From contig CAJXBI010000013.1 of NCBI GenBank assembly GCA_913050005.1, forward strand, positions 1 through 35,063: a stretch of 35,063 bases of DNA. The letters are read 5' to 3'. Numbering within the stretch: position 1 is the stretch's first letter; each line of letters opens with the position of its first letter. The translations under genes were made by a program, and so were the position numbers. The stretch comes from an uncultured Bacteroidota bacterium. Its GTDB lineage: Bacteria; Bacteroidota; Bacteroidia; NS11-12g; UBA9320. The notes beneath the pieces were generated by a model, which was not told the origin of the DNA, searched no databases, and worked only from the letters and a program-made list of their open reading frames with translations. Below are positions 16,467 to 25,315 of the stretch, piece after piece.

Positions 16467-16474
16467 CGAATATA
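16467..16474 (-). promoter_or_regulatory. Candidate -7 box TATATTCG of menD
   Basis: On the minus strand this reads TATATTCG, one base from TAnnTTTG, 20 bases before the ATG at 16446. The 206-base divergent gap between menD and the E2 gene shows no other clear element. Confidence 0.4.
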
Positions 16475-16623
16475 CATATGGATTTAGTTATCCGTAACCA
16501 TGTACCTATTAGTTCTTAATTTATACTTTAGGATAAATGTCAATCGTATTGATACCAAAAAATAAAATTTTAATCTTGATATAAAATCTCGTCCATTGGA
16601 CCACTTAAGTTGAAAATCTGTTT

Positions 16624-16631
16624 TACCTTTG
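16624..16631 (+). promoter_or_regulatory. -7 box TACCTTTG of the E2 gene
   Basis: Exact TAnnTTTG match 21 bases before the ATG at 16653, leaving a short leader. The identical box TACCTTTG occurs at nearly the same distance before the TPR gene at 26850. Confidence 0.55.
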
Positions 16632-16652
16632 ATGCTCAATTATAATAACTAA

Positions 16653-17885
16653 ATGACAGTAGAGTTAAAAATACCATCTGTTGGTGAATCAATTACCCAA
16701 GTAACCATTGCTAACTGGTTAAAAGAAGATGGAGATTATGTTGAAATGGATGAGGCTGTTGCAGAACTAGAGAGTGATAAAGCTACAGTCGAGTTGAATG
16801 CTGAACAATCAGGCATACTTAAAATTATATTTGAAGAAGGTGAGGATGTAGAAATTGGTGCTGTTGTTGCATCTATTGACACAAGTGCTGAACCGCCAGC
16901 TGAAAAAGCTGCACCTGCTCAAAAAGAATCAAATCAAGCTAAAGAAGAACCCGCACCCAAAACAGAAGTAGTTGAAAAAGATTATTCATCCAGTTACGCA
17001 ACTGGAACTCCGAGTCCTGCAGCTAACAAAATACTTGTTGAAAAGGGCATCTCTACTCAATCAGTAACTGGTACAGGAAAAGATGGAAGAATTACAAAAT
17101 ATGACGCTATTCTGGCTAATGTTGAGGATGCAGGCTACGGACTGTCCGTTGAGCCTAGTCGCGAACAACATCGCGAAAAAATGAGTAACCTACGAAAAAC
17201 AGTTGCTCGAAGATTGGTGTCAGTAAAAAATGAGACTGCTATGCTCACCACTTTTAACGAGGTGAATATGCAGCCTATTTTTGATACTAGAGCAAAATAC
17301 AAAGAAAAATTCAAGGAAATGCATGGAGTTAATCTTGGCTTCATGAGTTTCTTTACTAGAGCTTGTGCATTGAGCTTGCAAAAGTTCCCAAAAGTCAATG
17401 CATTTATTGATGGAGAAGAAATGGTAATGAACGACTTTGTGGATGTTTCCATTGCAGTTAGTAGTCCCAAAGGACTTATGGTTCCTGTTATGAGAAATGT
17501 TGAGAATATGACTTTATGGGATATTGAGAGTGAAGTCAAAAGACTAGCCATTAAAGCTCGTGATGGCAAATTATCCATCTCTGAAATGACAGGTGGTACA
17601 TTCACCATTACAAACGGAGGTGTGTTTGGTAGTATGCTCAGTACACCTATAATTAACCCACCACAAAGTGCTATTCTTGGAATGCATAATATCGTTGAAA
17701 GACCAGTTGTAGAAAAAGGGAATATTGTAGCACGACCAGTGATGTATGTAGCACTTAGCTATGATCACCGAATCATTGATGGTAAAGAATCAGTTGGTTT
17801 CTTAGTGAGTGTGAAGAATTACCTTGAAAATCCAGAAACGATGCTCATGGGTAAAGATCCAATGGATTTATTAATGGGACTTTAA
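16653..17885 (+). CDS. sucB: 2-oxoglutarate dehydrogenase E2, dihydrolipoamide succinyltransferase
   Basis: E2 core of the 2-oxoglutarate dehydrogenase complex, moving the succinyl group from E1-ThDP to CoA in the TCA cycle. Seen: an N-terminal lipoyl domain with the lipoylated lysine at 43 ([11 protein letters not shown]), an Ala/Pro/Glu-rich linker (about 85-105), a peripheral E3-binding domain ([10 protein letters not shown], then [10 protein letters not shown]), and a catalytic domain with [11 protein letters not shown] and the active-site [11 protein letters not shown]. One lipoyl domain and 410 residues fit SucB rather than the pyruvate E2. The E1 gene sucA, often adjacent, is not here. 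It ends 3 bases from the convergent oxyR stop. Confidence 0.93.
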   Translation: MTVELKIPSVGESITQVTIANWLKEDGDYVEMDEAVAELESDKATVELNAEQSGILKIIFEEGEDVEIGAVVASIDTSAEPPAEKAAPAQKESNQAKEEPAPKTEVVEKDYSSSYATGTPSPAANKILVEKGISTQSVTGTGKDGRITKYDAILANVEDAGYGLSVEPSREQHREKMSNLRKTVARRLVSVKNETAMLTTFNEVNMQPIFDTRAKYKEKFKEMHGVNLGFMSFFTRACALSLQKFPKVNAFIDGEEMVMNDFVDVSIAVSSPKGLMVPVMRNVENMTLWDIESEVKRLAIKARDGKLSISEMTGGTFTITNGGVFGSMLSTPIINPPQSAILGMHNIVERPVVEKGNIVARPVMYVALSYDHRIIDGKESVGFLVSVKNYLENPETMLMGKDPMDLLMGL

Positions 17886-17888
17886 ATT

Positions 17889-18833
17889 CTAAGACTCAAT
17901 AATTTTTAGGTTTTTATTCTCGGAAACATATCGTGGAAGACAATTCATAATCATTTCTTCAAGACGATTTATAAGCAGATCCTTTGCATAAAATTTAGTA
18001 TAGATTAATCCTACGGCTCTACCTGCGTCATCTGCTCTAAATGCCCTCAAATTGTCTAATGAATCATCATCTAATTCACTTGCCTCCCACTCTGGAATGA
18101 TTGTAGCTCCTCCTTCAAAATCAGCGATTTTTTTTAGGGTTTGTAAACTTCCACTTTCATAGGTTAAAGCGAGGTGATTTAATTTTTCATCAGGAAGCGA
18201 ACATAAATTAATGGTTTGAACTCTGAAACAATTGCCCTCAGAAAGTAACCACAGCTTATCTTCCAATAAATCTGTTGCTTCCCATGCTTTTTTTGAATAG
18301 CAAGGATGATCTGGATGAGCATAAATCCTAAATTTTTCTGTGTATAAATTTCTTTCTATCAAGCCATTTTGTTTAACAGGTGTTGAGACAATCCCAACAT
18401 CTAGTCTGTCATTTTCCAAGTCGTCAATAATTTCTTTAGTTAAACCCTCATTGATAGTCAACTTCAAGTTAGGGTGATTTTCTGAGATCTCTCTAATTAA
18501 TTTTGGTATCAATGCATTTGCTATAGTGGGTAAAATCCCAATTTTTAAACTTCCAGAAATATCTCCCCTAAAATCACTTAATATATTTTCAATTTGCCCA
18601 GTTTCTCTAAAAATTATTCTGGCTTGATGAATGATTTTTGATCCAATAGAGGTAGGCATAATAGGTTGCTTGCTTCTATCAAAAATTAAAACACCTAATT
18701 CGTCTTCTAATTTTTTCATTTGCATGCTTAATGTAGGTTGAGTTACAAAACATGCTTCAGCCGCCTTGATAAAATTTCGGTGTTCATCAAGAGCAATTAA
18801 ATATTGGATTTGAATTAAAGAGATATTTAACAT
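17889..18833 (-). CDS. oxyR: LysR-type peroxide-sensing regulator OxyR
   Basis: A 314-residue LysR regulator with an N-terminal winged helix-turn-helix (about 5-62, with the recognition segment TQPTLSMQMKKLEDELG) and a C-terminal sensor domain. Two cysteines in SEGNCFRVQTINLCSL (C202 and C211) have the same spacing as the redox-sensing C199 and C208 of E. coli OxyR. This identifies it as OxyR: peroxide forms the disulfide and switches on catalase and peroxiredoxin genes. No target gene lies next to it. An exact -7 box ends 5 bases before the ATG, so the message is probably leaderless. Confidence 0.9.
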   Translation of the reverse strand: MLNISLIQIQYLIALDEHRNFIKAAEACFVTQPTLSMQMKKLEDELGVLIFDRSKQPIMPTSIGSKIIHQARIIFRETGQIENILSDFRGDISGSLKIGILPTIANALIPKLIREISENHPNLKLTINEGLTKEIIDDLENDRLDVGIVSTPVKQNGLIERNLYTEKFRIYAHPDHPCYSKKAWEATDLLEDKLWLLSEGNCFRVQTINLCSLPDEKLNHLALTYESGSLQTLKKIADFEGGATIIPEWEASELDDDSLDNLRAFRADDAGRAVGLIYTKFYAKDLLINRLEEMIMNCLPRYVSENKNLKIIES

Positions 18834-18838
18834 TAGTT

Positions 18839-18846
18839 CAAAATTA
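18839..18846 (-). promoter_or_regulatory. -7 box TAATTTTG, leaderless type, oxyR
   Basis: On the minus strand this reads TAATTTTG followed by AACTA and the ATG at 18833. Exact TAnnTTTG with a 5-base gap. Confidence 0.55.
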
Positions 18847-18899
18847 GGGTTAATAATAACAAAAGTTATGAAAGTCTATCTGTATAAATATAATCAAAA

Positions 18900-20969
18900 T
18901 TAATGATCAACTATCAATAAATTGCTTTGTCCATTATCGAATAGGATTAGATACATTCCCGAAATAAAGGTCGACACATCGATCCCTTTGTTTCTTCCAA
19001 TTTCAAATTTCCCTATCAATTGACCATCAATTGAGTATAGTCTTGCCCATTCAGTTGAGTTAGTTGAAATATAGACCATATCATTGGCGGGATTTGGAAA
19101 AATTTTGGCAGAGCAACATGTTTCTTCAAACATGGATTCAGCTATTTTTACTGCCTGAAAAGCGTCAACTTTACCAGACCCCCACTGAGTATTACCTTGC
19201 CCTATTATAACACCAGTGTGTTGATCTTGTCTTGCGGTTGTTTTCAAAATTTCTTTGATTTCAGAATGGCTTAATGTTGGGTTAGCTTGTAACATTAACG
19301 CAACCACACCAGCAACTACAGGGCTACTCATGCTAGTACCTGAAAATCGTGAAAATGGATAATTTTTTCCTTCAAAATTTGCATTTAATAATAAATCGTA
19401 TGAGCGATTAGTATAGGACGAAACACTACTAGCAACGCTCACACCAGGTGCCGAAATGTCTGGTTTTACACGACCATCTAACGTTGGGCCATAACTACTA
19501 AAATCAGCTCTAAATCCTCCTGTATTAACACCATTAGATAAGGTAAATTCAGAGCGATATGCTGAAACTGTTATCACAGACTGGGTGCTTGCTGGCTCAC
19601 CCAACCCATATAAATTATCTCCTTCAATCCAACCTTCCTTATCCGCAGAAAAAGGCATTCCCCAATTTCCAACATCCGTGGTCAACTCCGTCACATTGTA
19701 AAAGTGTACAGCCCCTTTCTCGGCAAAAGCTTTAAGGCCAACACGAATTTGGGTATTCGTATTTTTAATTCGTAATCGAATCGTTGGTTTTTTGTTAAGT
19801 GGATGAATTTCGTCAGTGGCTACATTATAAAAAATTGTATCTGACTGGATAACAACAAATGAATCGATATAATAAGATCCTTTGGTTTCAAAATATGGTG
19901 AATTATATAATGTATTCTTTACATTATCATATACCGTGAATCCACAGCTGAATTGCTTATTTTCTTGTCCCCACATACCAATACTTTGCCCCCACATATT
20001 TGAATTACTAACATAACTATAAAATTCTACTCTAGATTCAATTGTATCATTGTTAAATGACTTTTTAATATGAAAATTTACATCTCCATTATTACCCCCA
20101 GAAGTAACAAACACAACCCCCTCGTTTGAGAGGTAATTAATGGCTTGACTAACCAAGGATGTGCCATCTAAAGGGCCTAAATTATATAGCCCCCAACTCA
20201 TATTGATCACCAATCGCTTATTTAATTGATCTGCTTTTTTCTTCATCCAATTAAAAGCGTCAATTACGGCTGCTTCATCCACTAAAAAAGTAGTCAATAA
20301 AAAATCTGATTCATATGCCACTCCTCGATGTAATGTTCCAGCTCCACCACCACCAGCTATTCCTGTTACGTGAGTTCCATGAGTAGCATAACCATAAATA
20401 TTAATCGTATCTTTTTGCGCCACAAGAAGTTCTTCTTCCCCCTCGTACTCAGTACCATAAGCAAAACCCTCAGGTGCAGGCCCACTCTCTTTGAATTGAT
20501 CCCATGCTGCTAAAATTCGAGTATGTTGTATTGATGTATCATAAAACATCGGATGCGTATAATCAAAACCCCAGTCAGTAATTCCAATAATAACACCTTT
20601 ACCCGTGTAACCCATATCCAGTATGCTACTTTCATATACACTATCCGCTTTTATGTCGGGAATCACTCTCTGCAAGCTCGGTGCCATCTTTTGAGCCAAA
20701 TGGATATATTCAACCCCAGGTATTTTTAATAACTCGGTATAGTTTTCTTTATCAACTCGTAACGTTATCAAATCCTTAATCTGCGAACCCATACAATCTC
20801 GAAAACGATGTAAATCATTGATATCAAAATCCTCATTTACCTTTACAATTAAGGGCAATTTACGGGTTTTAAAATCAGCTAGATCTAATTTAGTTATTGC
20901 AGAAATTTTATTCTGTGCCGAACCAAATTGAAAAATCAGTAACCCTATTAAAGCAATTAAAAAACGCAT
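18900..20969 (-). CDS. Secreted S8 subtilisin-like protease with T9SS sorting domain
   Basis: A 689-residue exported serine protease. Seen: a signal peptide (1-18), a propeptide-like region to about 110, then the S8 triad: Asp in GITDWGFDYTHP (D132), His in THGTHVTGIAGGGG (H197) and Ser in FSGTSMSSPVVAGVVAL (S546), with the oxyanion Asn in SGGNNGD. An insert of about 180 residues (295-480) splits the catalytic domain. The last 70 residues (AKIFPNPAND, then YLILFDNG) form a type A T9SS C-terminal domain, so the protein should cross the outer membrane by type IX secretion and end up at the surface or in the medium. Likely nutritional or processing role. Confidence 0.93.
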   Translation of the reverse strand: MRFLIALIGLLIFQFGSAQNKISAITKLDLADFKTRKLPLIVKVNEDFDINDLHRFRDCMGSQIKDLITLRVDKENYTELLKIPGVEYIHLAQKMAPSLQRVIPDIKADSVYESSILDMGYTGKGVIIGITDWGFDYTHPMFYDTSIQHTRILAAWDQFKESGPAPEGFAYGTEYEGEEELLVAQKDTINIYGYATHGTHVTGIAGGGGAGTLHRGVAYESDFLLTTFLVDEAAVIDAFNWMKKKADQLNKRLVINMSWGLYNLGPLDGTSLVSQAINYLSNEGVVFVTSGGNNGDVNFHIKKSFNNDTIESRVEFYSYVSNSNMWGQSIGMWGQENKQFSCGFTVYDNVKNTLYNSPYFETKGSYYIDSFVVIQSDTIFYNVATDEIHPLNKKPTIRLRIKNTNTQIRVGLKAFAEKGAVHFYNVTELTTDVGNWGMPFSADKEGWIEGDNLYGLGEPASTQSVITVSAYRSEFTLSNGVNTGGFRADFSSYGPTLDGRVKPDISAPGVSVASSVSSYTNRSYDLLLNANFEGKNYPFSRFSGTSMSSPVVAGVVALMLQANPTLSHSEIKEILKTTARQDQHTGVIIGQGNTQWGSGKVDAFQAVKIAESMFEETCCSAKIFPNPANDMVYISTNSTEWARLYSIDGQLIGKFEIGRNKGIDVSTFISGMYLILFDNGQSNLLIVDH

Positions 20970-20979
20970 TCTAATTCTT

Positions 20980-20987
20980 CGAAGATA
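20980..20987 (-). promoter_or_regulatory. Candidate -7 box TATCTTCG of the subtilase gene
   Basis: On the minus strand this reads TATCTTCG, one base from TAnnTTTG, 10 bases before the ATG at 20969. Confidence 0.4.
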
Positions 20988-21035
20988 ATTGTTTAAAATA
21001 ATAGCTATTCATTTAAAAATAAATTCATAAATAGT

Positions 21036-22571
21036 TTAGATAAGTCCTTTTAAAAGAGCTTTCATGCTCACTTCTTTTTCTATGGTTTCGTGAAGCTCTT
21101 TAAAAGACACACGCATTTGATTCATCGTATCACGATAGCGAATTGTTACCGCTCGATCGTTCACACTATCATGATCTACGGTAATGCAAATTGGTGTTCC
21201 AATAGCATCTTGTCTTCGGTATCTTTTTCCAATGCTATCTTTCTCTTCGTAGTGGCAATTAAAATCAAGACTAAGATCACGCATAATTTTTTTGGCTAAT
21301 TCTGGCAAACCATCTTTTTTCACTAATGGTAAAATTGCACATTGGAATGGAGATAGTGCAGGTGGTAATTTTAGAACTGTTCTTCTTTGTCCGTCGCCTA
21401 AATCTTCATTTTGTAATGCATTACTCATAAGAACTAAAAACATCCGGTCCAACCCAATGCTTGTTTCAACTACATAAGGGATATAGCTCTCATTTTTTTC
21501 ATGATCAAAATATTGTAATTTTTTTCCAGTAGCGAGCTCGTGCTGTTTCAAGTCAAAATCTGTACGAGAGTGTATTCCCTCAACTTCTTTGAATCCAAAT
21601 GGAAAATCAAACTCAATATCTACTGCAGCGTTGGCATAGTGTGCAAGTTTTGAATGGTCATGGAAACGATATTTTCTTTCATCAATCCCAAGGTTTAAAT
21701 GCCATTTCATTCGATGAGATTTCCAATGATTATACCACTCCATTTCCTGGCCTGGAGTAATAAAAAATTGCATCTCCATTTGCTCAAATTCCTTCATTCT
21801 CATGATAAATTGTCTAGCAACAATCTCATTTCTAAAGGCCTTTCCTGTTTGGGCTATTCCAAAAGGAAGTTTCATTCGACCAGTTTTCTGCACATTTAAA
21901 TAATTAACGAATATTCCTTGAGCAGTCTCAGGTCTAAGGTAAATCTTGTTATCTCCGTCAGTTGCACTCATTTGTGTGCTATACATCAAGTTAAACTGAC
22001 GTACATCAGTCCAATTTTTACTTCCACTTAAGGGACAAGCTATCCCTAATTCTTCAATTAATTCTTTTAATAAATGAAGATTACCAGACTCCAAACCTTC
22101 TTTTAATCGTTCACCAATTACCTCAATTTTGGCATTGTTACGTGCTATGTTGGGATTTGTTGCAACAAATTGGTCCAAGTCAAAGTCTTCTCCAAATCGT
22201 TTTTTGGCTTTGGTTATTTCTTTTTGGTTTTTTACTCGGTACTTCTCCTGGAAGTCCTCAATAAGAACGTCTGCACGGTAACGTTTTTTAGAATCTTTGT
22301 TGTCAATCATAGGGTCACTAAACCCATCGACGTGACCACTTGCCTTCCAAATGTCAGGTGACATAAATATTGATGCATCAACACCCACAATGTTTTCATG
22401 AAGTTGGACCATGCTTTTCCACCAATACTCACGAATATTTTTTTTCAGTTCCACCCCATTTTGACCATAATCATAAACGGCAGCAAGACCATCATAGATT
22501 TCACTACTTAAAAAAACAAAGCCATATTCTTTGGCATGTGAGATGACACTTTTGAAATGCTCTTCGGACAT
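21036..22571 (-). CDS. glyQS: Glycine--tRNA ligase, single-chain (alpha2) type
   Basis: Charges tRNA-Gly. The 511 residues are of the homodimeric, eukaryote/archaea-like GlyRS type, not the two-subunit GlyQ/GlyS type. Class II motifs are visible: RPETAQGIF (213-221), FRNEI (246-250, motif 2) and EFEQMEMQFF (261-270), with GLDRMFLVL and an anticodon-binding domain beginning near PPALSPFQCAILPL. Length and order are normal. Start ATG 22571 follows an exact -7 box by 4 bases, which predicts a leaderless message for this essential gene. Confidence 0.97.
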   Translation of the reverse strand: MSEEHFKSVISHAKEYGFVFLSSEIYDGLAAVYDYGQNGVELKKNIREYWWKSMVQLHENIVGVDASIFMSPDIWKASGHVDGFSDPMIDNKDSKKRYRADVLIEDFQEKYRVKNQKEITKAKKRFGEDFDLDQFVATNPNIARNNAKIEVIGERLKEGLESGNLHLLKELIEELGIACPLSGSKNWTDVRQFNLMYSTQMSATDGDNKIYLRPETAQGIFVNYLNVQKTGRMKLPFGIAQTGKAFRNEIVARQFIMRMKEFEQMEMQFFITPGQEMEWYNHWKSHRMKWHLNLGIDERKYRFHDHSKLAHYANAAVDIEFDFPFGFKEVEGIHSRTDFDLKQHELATGKKLQYFDHEKNESYIPYVVETSIGLDRMFLVLMSNALQNEDLGDGQRRTVLKLPPALSPFQCAILPLVKKDGLPELAKKIMRDLSLDFNCHYEEKDSIGKRYRRQDAIGTPICITVDHDSVNDRAVTIRYRDTMNQMRVSFKELHETIEKEVSMKALLKGLI

Positions 22572-22575
22572 GTTG

Positions 22576-22583
22576 CAAATTTA
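22576..22583 (-). promoter_or_regulatory. -7 box TAAATTTG, leaderless type, glyQS
   Basis: On the minus strand this reads TAAATTTG followed by CAAC and ATG. Box and 4-base gap are the same as before the PfkB kinase and YqeY genes. Confidence 0.6.
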
Positions 22584-22722
22584 TTTAACCTATCCTTAAA
22601 GCCTAATGAAATAACTAATCCATTGTAATTTTTATACAAAATCGGTATAGTAGAATTTAGACTTTACAGTTAGTCAACTAATTTAAGATTGTATAAATAA
22701 AAAATATTTTTTAGAATTTATT

Positions 22723-23787
22723 TCAAAATTCCATCAAGACGGGGAGAGCTTTATTGTTAAAATCAAATATTGCTTGATTTTCCCATGGTGATGCATTTAT
22801 TGCTTGATTTCCTTTCCAAGAAATTAATTCTGCACCCCAATAACAAATACCAATTCCGTTATCCAATTCTCTTACACTAGTAGTTAAATCTCTTATAAAA
22901 TTACGCTGTCCTTCTTTAGTGGCAGGATATTCTGGTAAAATCAGATGATCATTAGAACCTACAATATTATTAGTCCAATCATTCCATTCTAATGTAAAGG
23001 GATAAGCCGTTTCTGCAATTAGAACTTGCTTTTTATAAGTAACACTCAACTGTTTCATAGTTGTTCTAAGATAATCGATAGATTTTCCATGCCAAATTGG
23101 ATAATAGGATAATCCAATGATATCATAATCCAGTGTATTGACCTTTCTATAAAATAAATCTGATTCTTTAATACCTGCAAAATGTAAAATTATCTTAGCA
23201 TCAATTGAATTTTCTCTTACTGCTTTAATTGCGGTGTCCATTAGTTCTATAAATTGATGAAAATTATTTGAAATATTCCCATGCGGGTAAATAAAACCTG
23301 AATTTATTTCATTTCCTATTTGTATATAATCTGGCTGTAATTCTTTCATTATTTTTTTTGTATAATTATATACACTGTCTTTTAATTGACTAAAACTAAT
23401 TCCATCCCACTGGTTAGGAGTTTCTTGATGACTAGGGTCTGCCCAAGTGTCTGAATAATGAACAGTGAGCCATGTTTTAAAACCAATCTGTTTTAAGGTC
23501 TTAGAAAACTGATTCACTTGATTAAATCCTGAATTTTCATTTCTTGGGTTTACCCACAACCTTACTCTAATTGTATTTACCCCATTCTCTTTTAGTATTG
23601 ATAAGAAGTTATTTTCATTCCCTTCCAAATTATAAAATGAAGGATTTGAATTTGATATTTCAGGATAACTTGAAATATCAACAGCAGAGATAAATTCTTG
23701 ATTTTTAACGTCTAAGTTAAGTTCTTCATTTTTTTTACACGATGAAAGCACGGTAAGCAAAAAGAATAGTTGAGCAATTCTATTCAT
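22723..23787 (-). CDS. GH53 arabinogalactan endo-beta-1,4-galactanase, lipoprotein
   Basis: Hydrolyses beta-1,4-galactan side chains of pectin or arabinogalactan. It is a lipoprotein: the hydrophobic signal ends in VLSSC, so it is anchored in a membrane, probably at the outer surface. GH53 hallmarks: RVRLWVNP, HYSDTWADP, the acid/base Glu in IQIGNEINSG and the nucleophile Glu in VLIAETAYPFT. No SusC/SusD pair or other glycosidase is adjacent, so it is not in a standard polysaccharide utilization locus here. I place the start at ATG 23787, which shares an ATGA overlap with the small ORF upstream; ATG 23796, three codons earlier, is the alternative. Confidence 0.9.
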   Translation of the reverse strand: MNRIAQLFFLLTVLSSCKKNEELNLDVKNQEFISAVDISSYPEISNSNPSFYNLEGNENNFLSILKENGVNTIRVRLWVNPRNENSGFNQVNQFSKTLKQIGFKTWLTVHYSDTWADPSHQETPNQWDGISFSQLKDSVYNYTKKIMKELQPDYIQIGNEINSGFIYPHGNISNNFHQFIELMDTAIKAVRENSIDAKIILHFAGIKESDLFYRKVNTLDYDIIGLSYYPIWHGKSIDYLRTTMKQLSVTYKKQVLIAETAYPFTLEWNDWTNNIVGSNDHLILPEYPATKEGQRNFIRDLTTSVRELDNGIGICYWGAELISWKGNQAINASPWENQAIFDFNNKALPVLMEF

Positions 23788-23915
23788 TCTTCGCATCCAT
23801 CATTATCATTTTTAACGTATCCGTCAAGACTCCATTGCATAGTTTTTTGAGCATTTACTAACCATCCCATTAACAATATTATACCACCTAAGAATTTAAC
23901 CTTACTAATGATCAT
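23784..23915 (-). CDS. Small secreted ORF upstream of the galactanase gene
   Basis: A 43-codon ORF with a good Sec signal peptide (basic residues, then FLGGIILLMGWLVNAQ) and a 20-residue tail, KTMQWSLDGYVKNDNDGCEE. Its TGA overlaps the galactanase ATG as ATGA, a translational-coupling arrangement. A TTCG-type -7 box ends 5 bases before its ATG. It may be a real small exported peptide, a coupling leader, or the N-terminal scrap of a lost secreted protein. I know of no family for it. Confidence 0.4.
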   Translation of the reverse strand: MIISKVKFLGGIILLMGWLVNAQKTMQWSLDGYVKNDNDGCEE

Positions 23916-23920
23916 TTACA

Positions 23921-23928
23921 CGAAACTA
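23921..23928 (-). promoter_or_regulatory. Candidate -7 box TAGTTTCG of the small ORF/galactanase unit
   Basis: On the minus strand this reads TAGTTTCG, one base from TAnnTTTG, ending 5 bases before the ATG at 23915. It would make the small ORF leaderless and drive the galactanase gene downstream. Confidence 0.35.
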
Positions 23929-23985
23929 TATTTTTTTCATAATTTACAAAATGAATAAAATCAAATTAGATGGGTTTTCTTTGTT

Positions 23986-25314
23986 GTGTTGAAATTAATT
24001 AATACCGATTTTTTTAAAAATGCCAGCCTCCTATTTAGTGGGTCACTTCTTGCTCAAATCATTGGATTTGGTGCATTATATTTCCTAGGTAGAATATACG
24101 CTCCTGAAGATTTTGGAGAAGTAGAAACCATAATGAAATTAGCAGGTGTATTCATTGCAATTGGGGGGCTTCGCTATGAAATGGCCATTGTTGTGGAGGA
24201 AAAAACTTCACAAGCAGAAGAACTTTTACGTTTAAGTTTATTTCTAAATTTTGGGATTAGTACTCTCATCTTCTGTATTATCCTATTTTTTAAAAATACA
24301 ATTGGGATTTTCTTCAAACTAAACGACCCTAATCTTTTATTTGGCTTACCCGTAATAGTTTGGATTACAAGCAGTACAGAATCGATTATTCTGTGGTATA
24401 ATCGTGTAAAAAAATTCAAGAAAATTTCTGTTAATCGTGTTTTGTTTTCCTCCTCTGGCACATTGTACAAATTATTACACCCTTTCACACTGGTTTCAGG
24501 CAACGGATTATTTATAGGTCAAATTCTAGCCCAATTTTTAGCCCTGCTGCACATGGTCTATAAATTGCCAGTTCAACTATTAAAAACTACTCATCAAAAT
24601 TTAAAAGCAGTTTTAAAGACATACCGATCATTTGCTGTATTTAGTTCACCTGCAGCAATTTTAAATATTTTAGCAACTAGTATGCCTGTTTTTGTGATCT
24701 CAGCTTTTGACGGGCAAGAGGCTACAGGATACTTTGGGAATGCCTACAAACTAACTTATCTTCCAATGAGTATGTTGTCATTAGCCATAGGACAGGTATT
24801 TTTTGAACGAATAGCTCGAATTCGAAATCAAAAAGAAAATGCTAGTAAGATGGCTCATCAATTGGTAAATACCCTATTTTTAATTGGCATAATCCCCGTA
24901 ATCGTCATGTTGGTCTGTGGAGATCAAATTGCTCCACTAATTTTGGGTGATCAATGGGAAGAAACAGGAGTGTTTATCCAAATTATGATTCTCTTCTATT
25001 TCACGATGTTTCTGACAAGTTCTTTTAGTAGTGCTTTTGAAACATACCAAAAGTTAAAATTTCAGTTGGGTTATAATCTTATTTTTCTGATATGCACCTT
25101 TGGAGCATTATATCTTGGATACAGAGAGGGCGGAAATACTCGAGCAGCTCTCACTTGGTTTTCTTTAGTTGGGATTGTTCTTCGATTGTCTATCCTCAAT
25201 TATTTCTTTGTATTATTTGGTAAAAACTTAATTGCAAAAACCATATTTGCAATACTAATAACTGGAGTTTTATCGTATTTAGGTTTCACTCTAAAAAACG
25301 TTATGATACCCTAA
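23986..25314 (+). CDS. Polysaccharide flippase (Wzx/MOP-type oligosaccharide translocase)
   Basis: A 442-residue polytopic membrane protein with about 12-14 hydrophobic helices, beginning LKLINTDFFKNASLLFSGSLLAQIIGF, the usual N-terminal pattern of Wzx-like oligosaccharide flippases, with the GRIYAPEDFGE element of the MOP superfamily. It should move lipid-linked glycan units across the inner membrane. No ATG lies near the start; GTG 23986 or TTG 23989 must be used, and ATGs just upstream are in other frames. It is followed after one base by an acyltransferase, so the two form a small surface-polysaccharide unit. No wzy polymerase is adjacent. Confidence 0.85.
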   Translation: MLKLINTDFFKNASLLFSGSLLAQIIGFGALYFLGRIYAPEDFGEVETIMKLAGVFIAIGGLRYEMAIVVEEKTSQAEELLRLSLFLNFGISTLIFCIILFFKNTIGIFFKLNDPNLLFGLPVIVWITSSTESIILWYNRVKKFKKISVNRVLFSSSGTLYKLLHPFTLVSGNGLFIGQILAQFLALLHMVYKLPVQLLKTTHQNLKAVLKTYRSFAVFSSPAAILNILATSMPVFVISAFDGQEATGYFGNAYKLTYLPMSMLSLAIGQVFFERIARIRNQKENASKMAHQLVNTLFLIGIIPVIVMLVCGDQIAPLILGDQWEETGVFIQIMILFYFTMFLTSSFSSAFETYQKLKFQLGYNLIFLICTFGALYLGYREGGNTRAALTWFSLVGIVLRLSILNYFFVLFGKNLIAKTIFAILITGVLSYLGFTLKNVMIP

Positions 25315-25315
25315 C

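Noticed and set aside
17135-17608. 157-codon antisense ORF inside the E2 gene
   Set aside because: Fully inside the conserved catalytic domain of E2; no promoter box and no family resemblance.
24174-24503. 109-codon antisense ORF inside the flippase gene
   Set aside because: It is on the opposite strand of a clear membrane protein gene, has no motif and reads as a shadow of the real frame.
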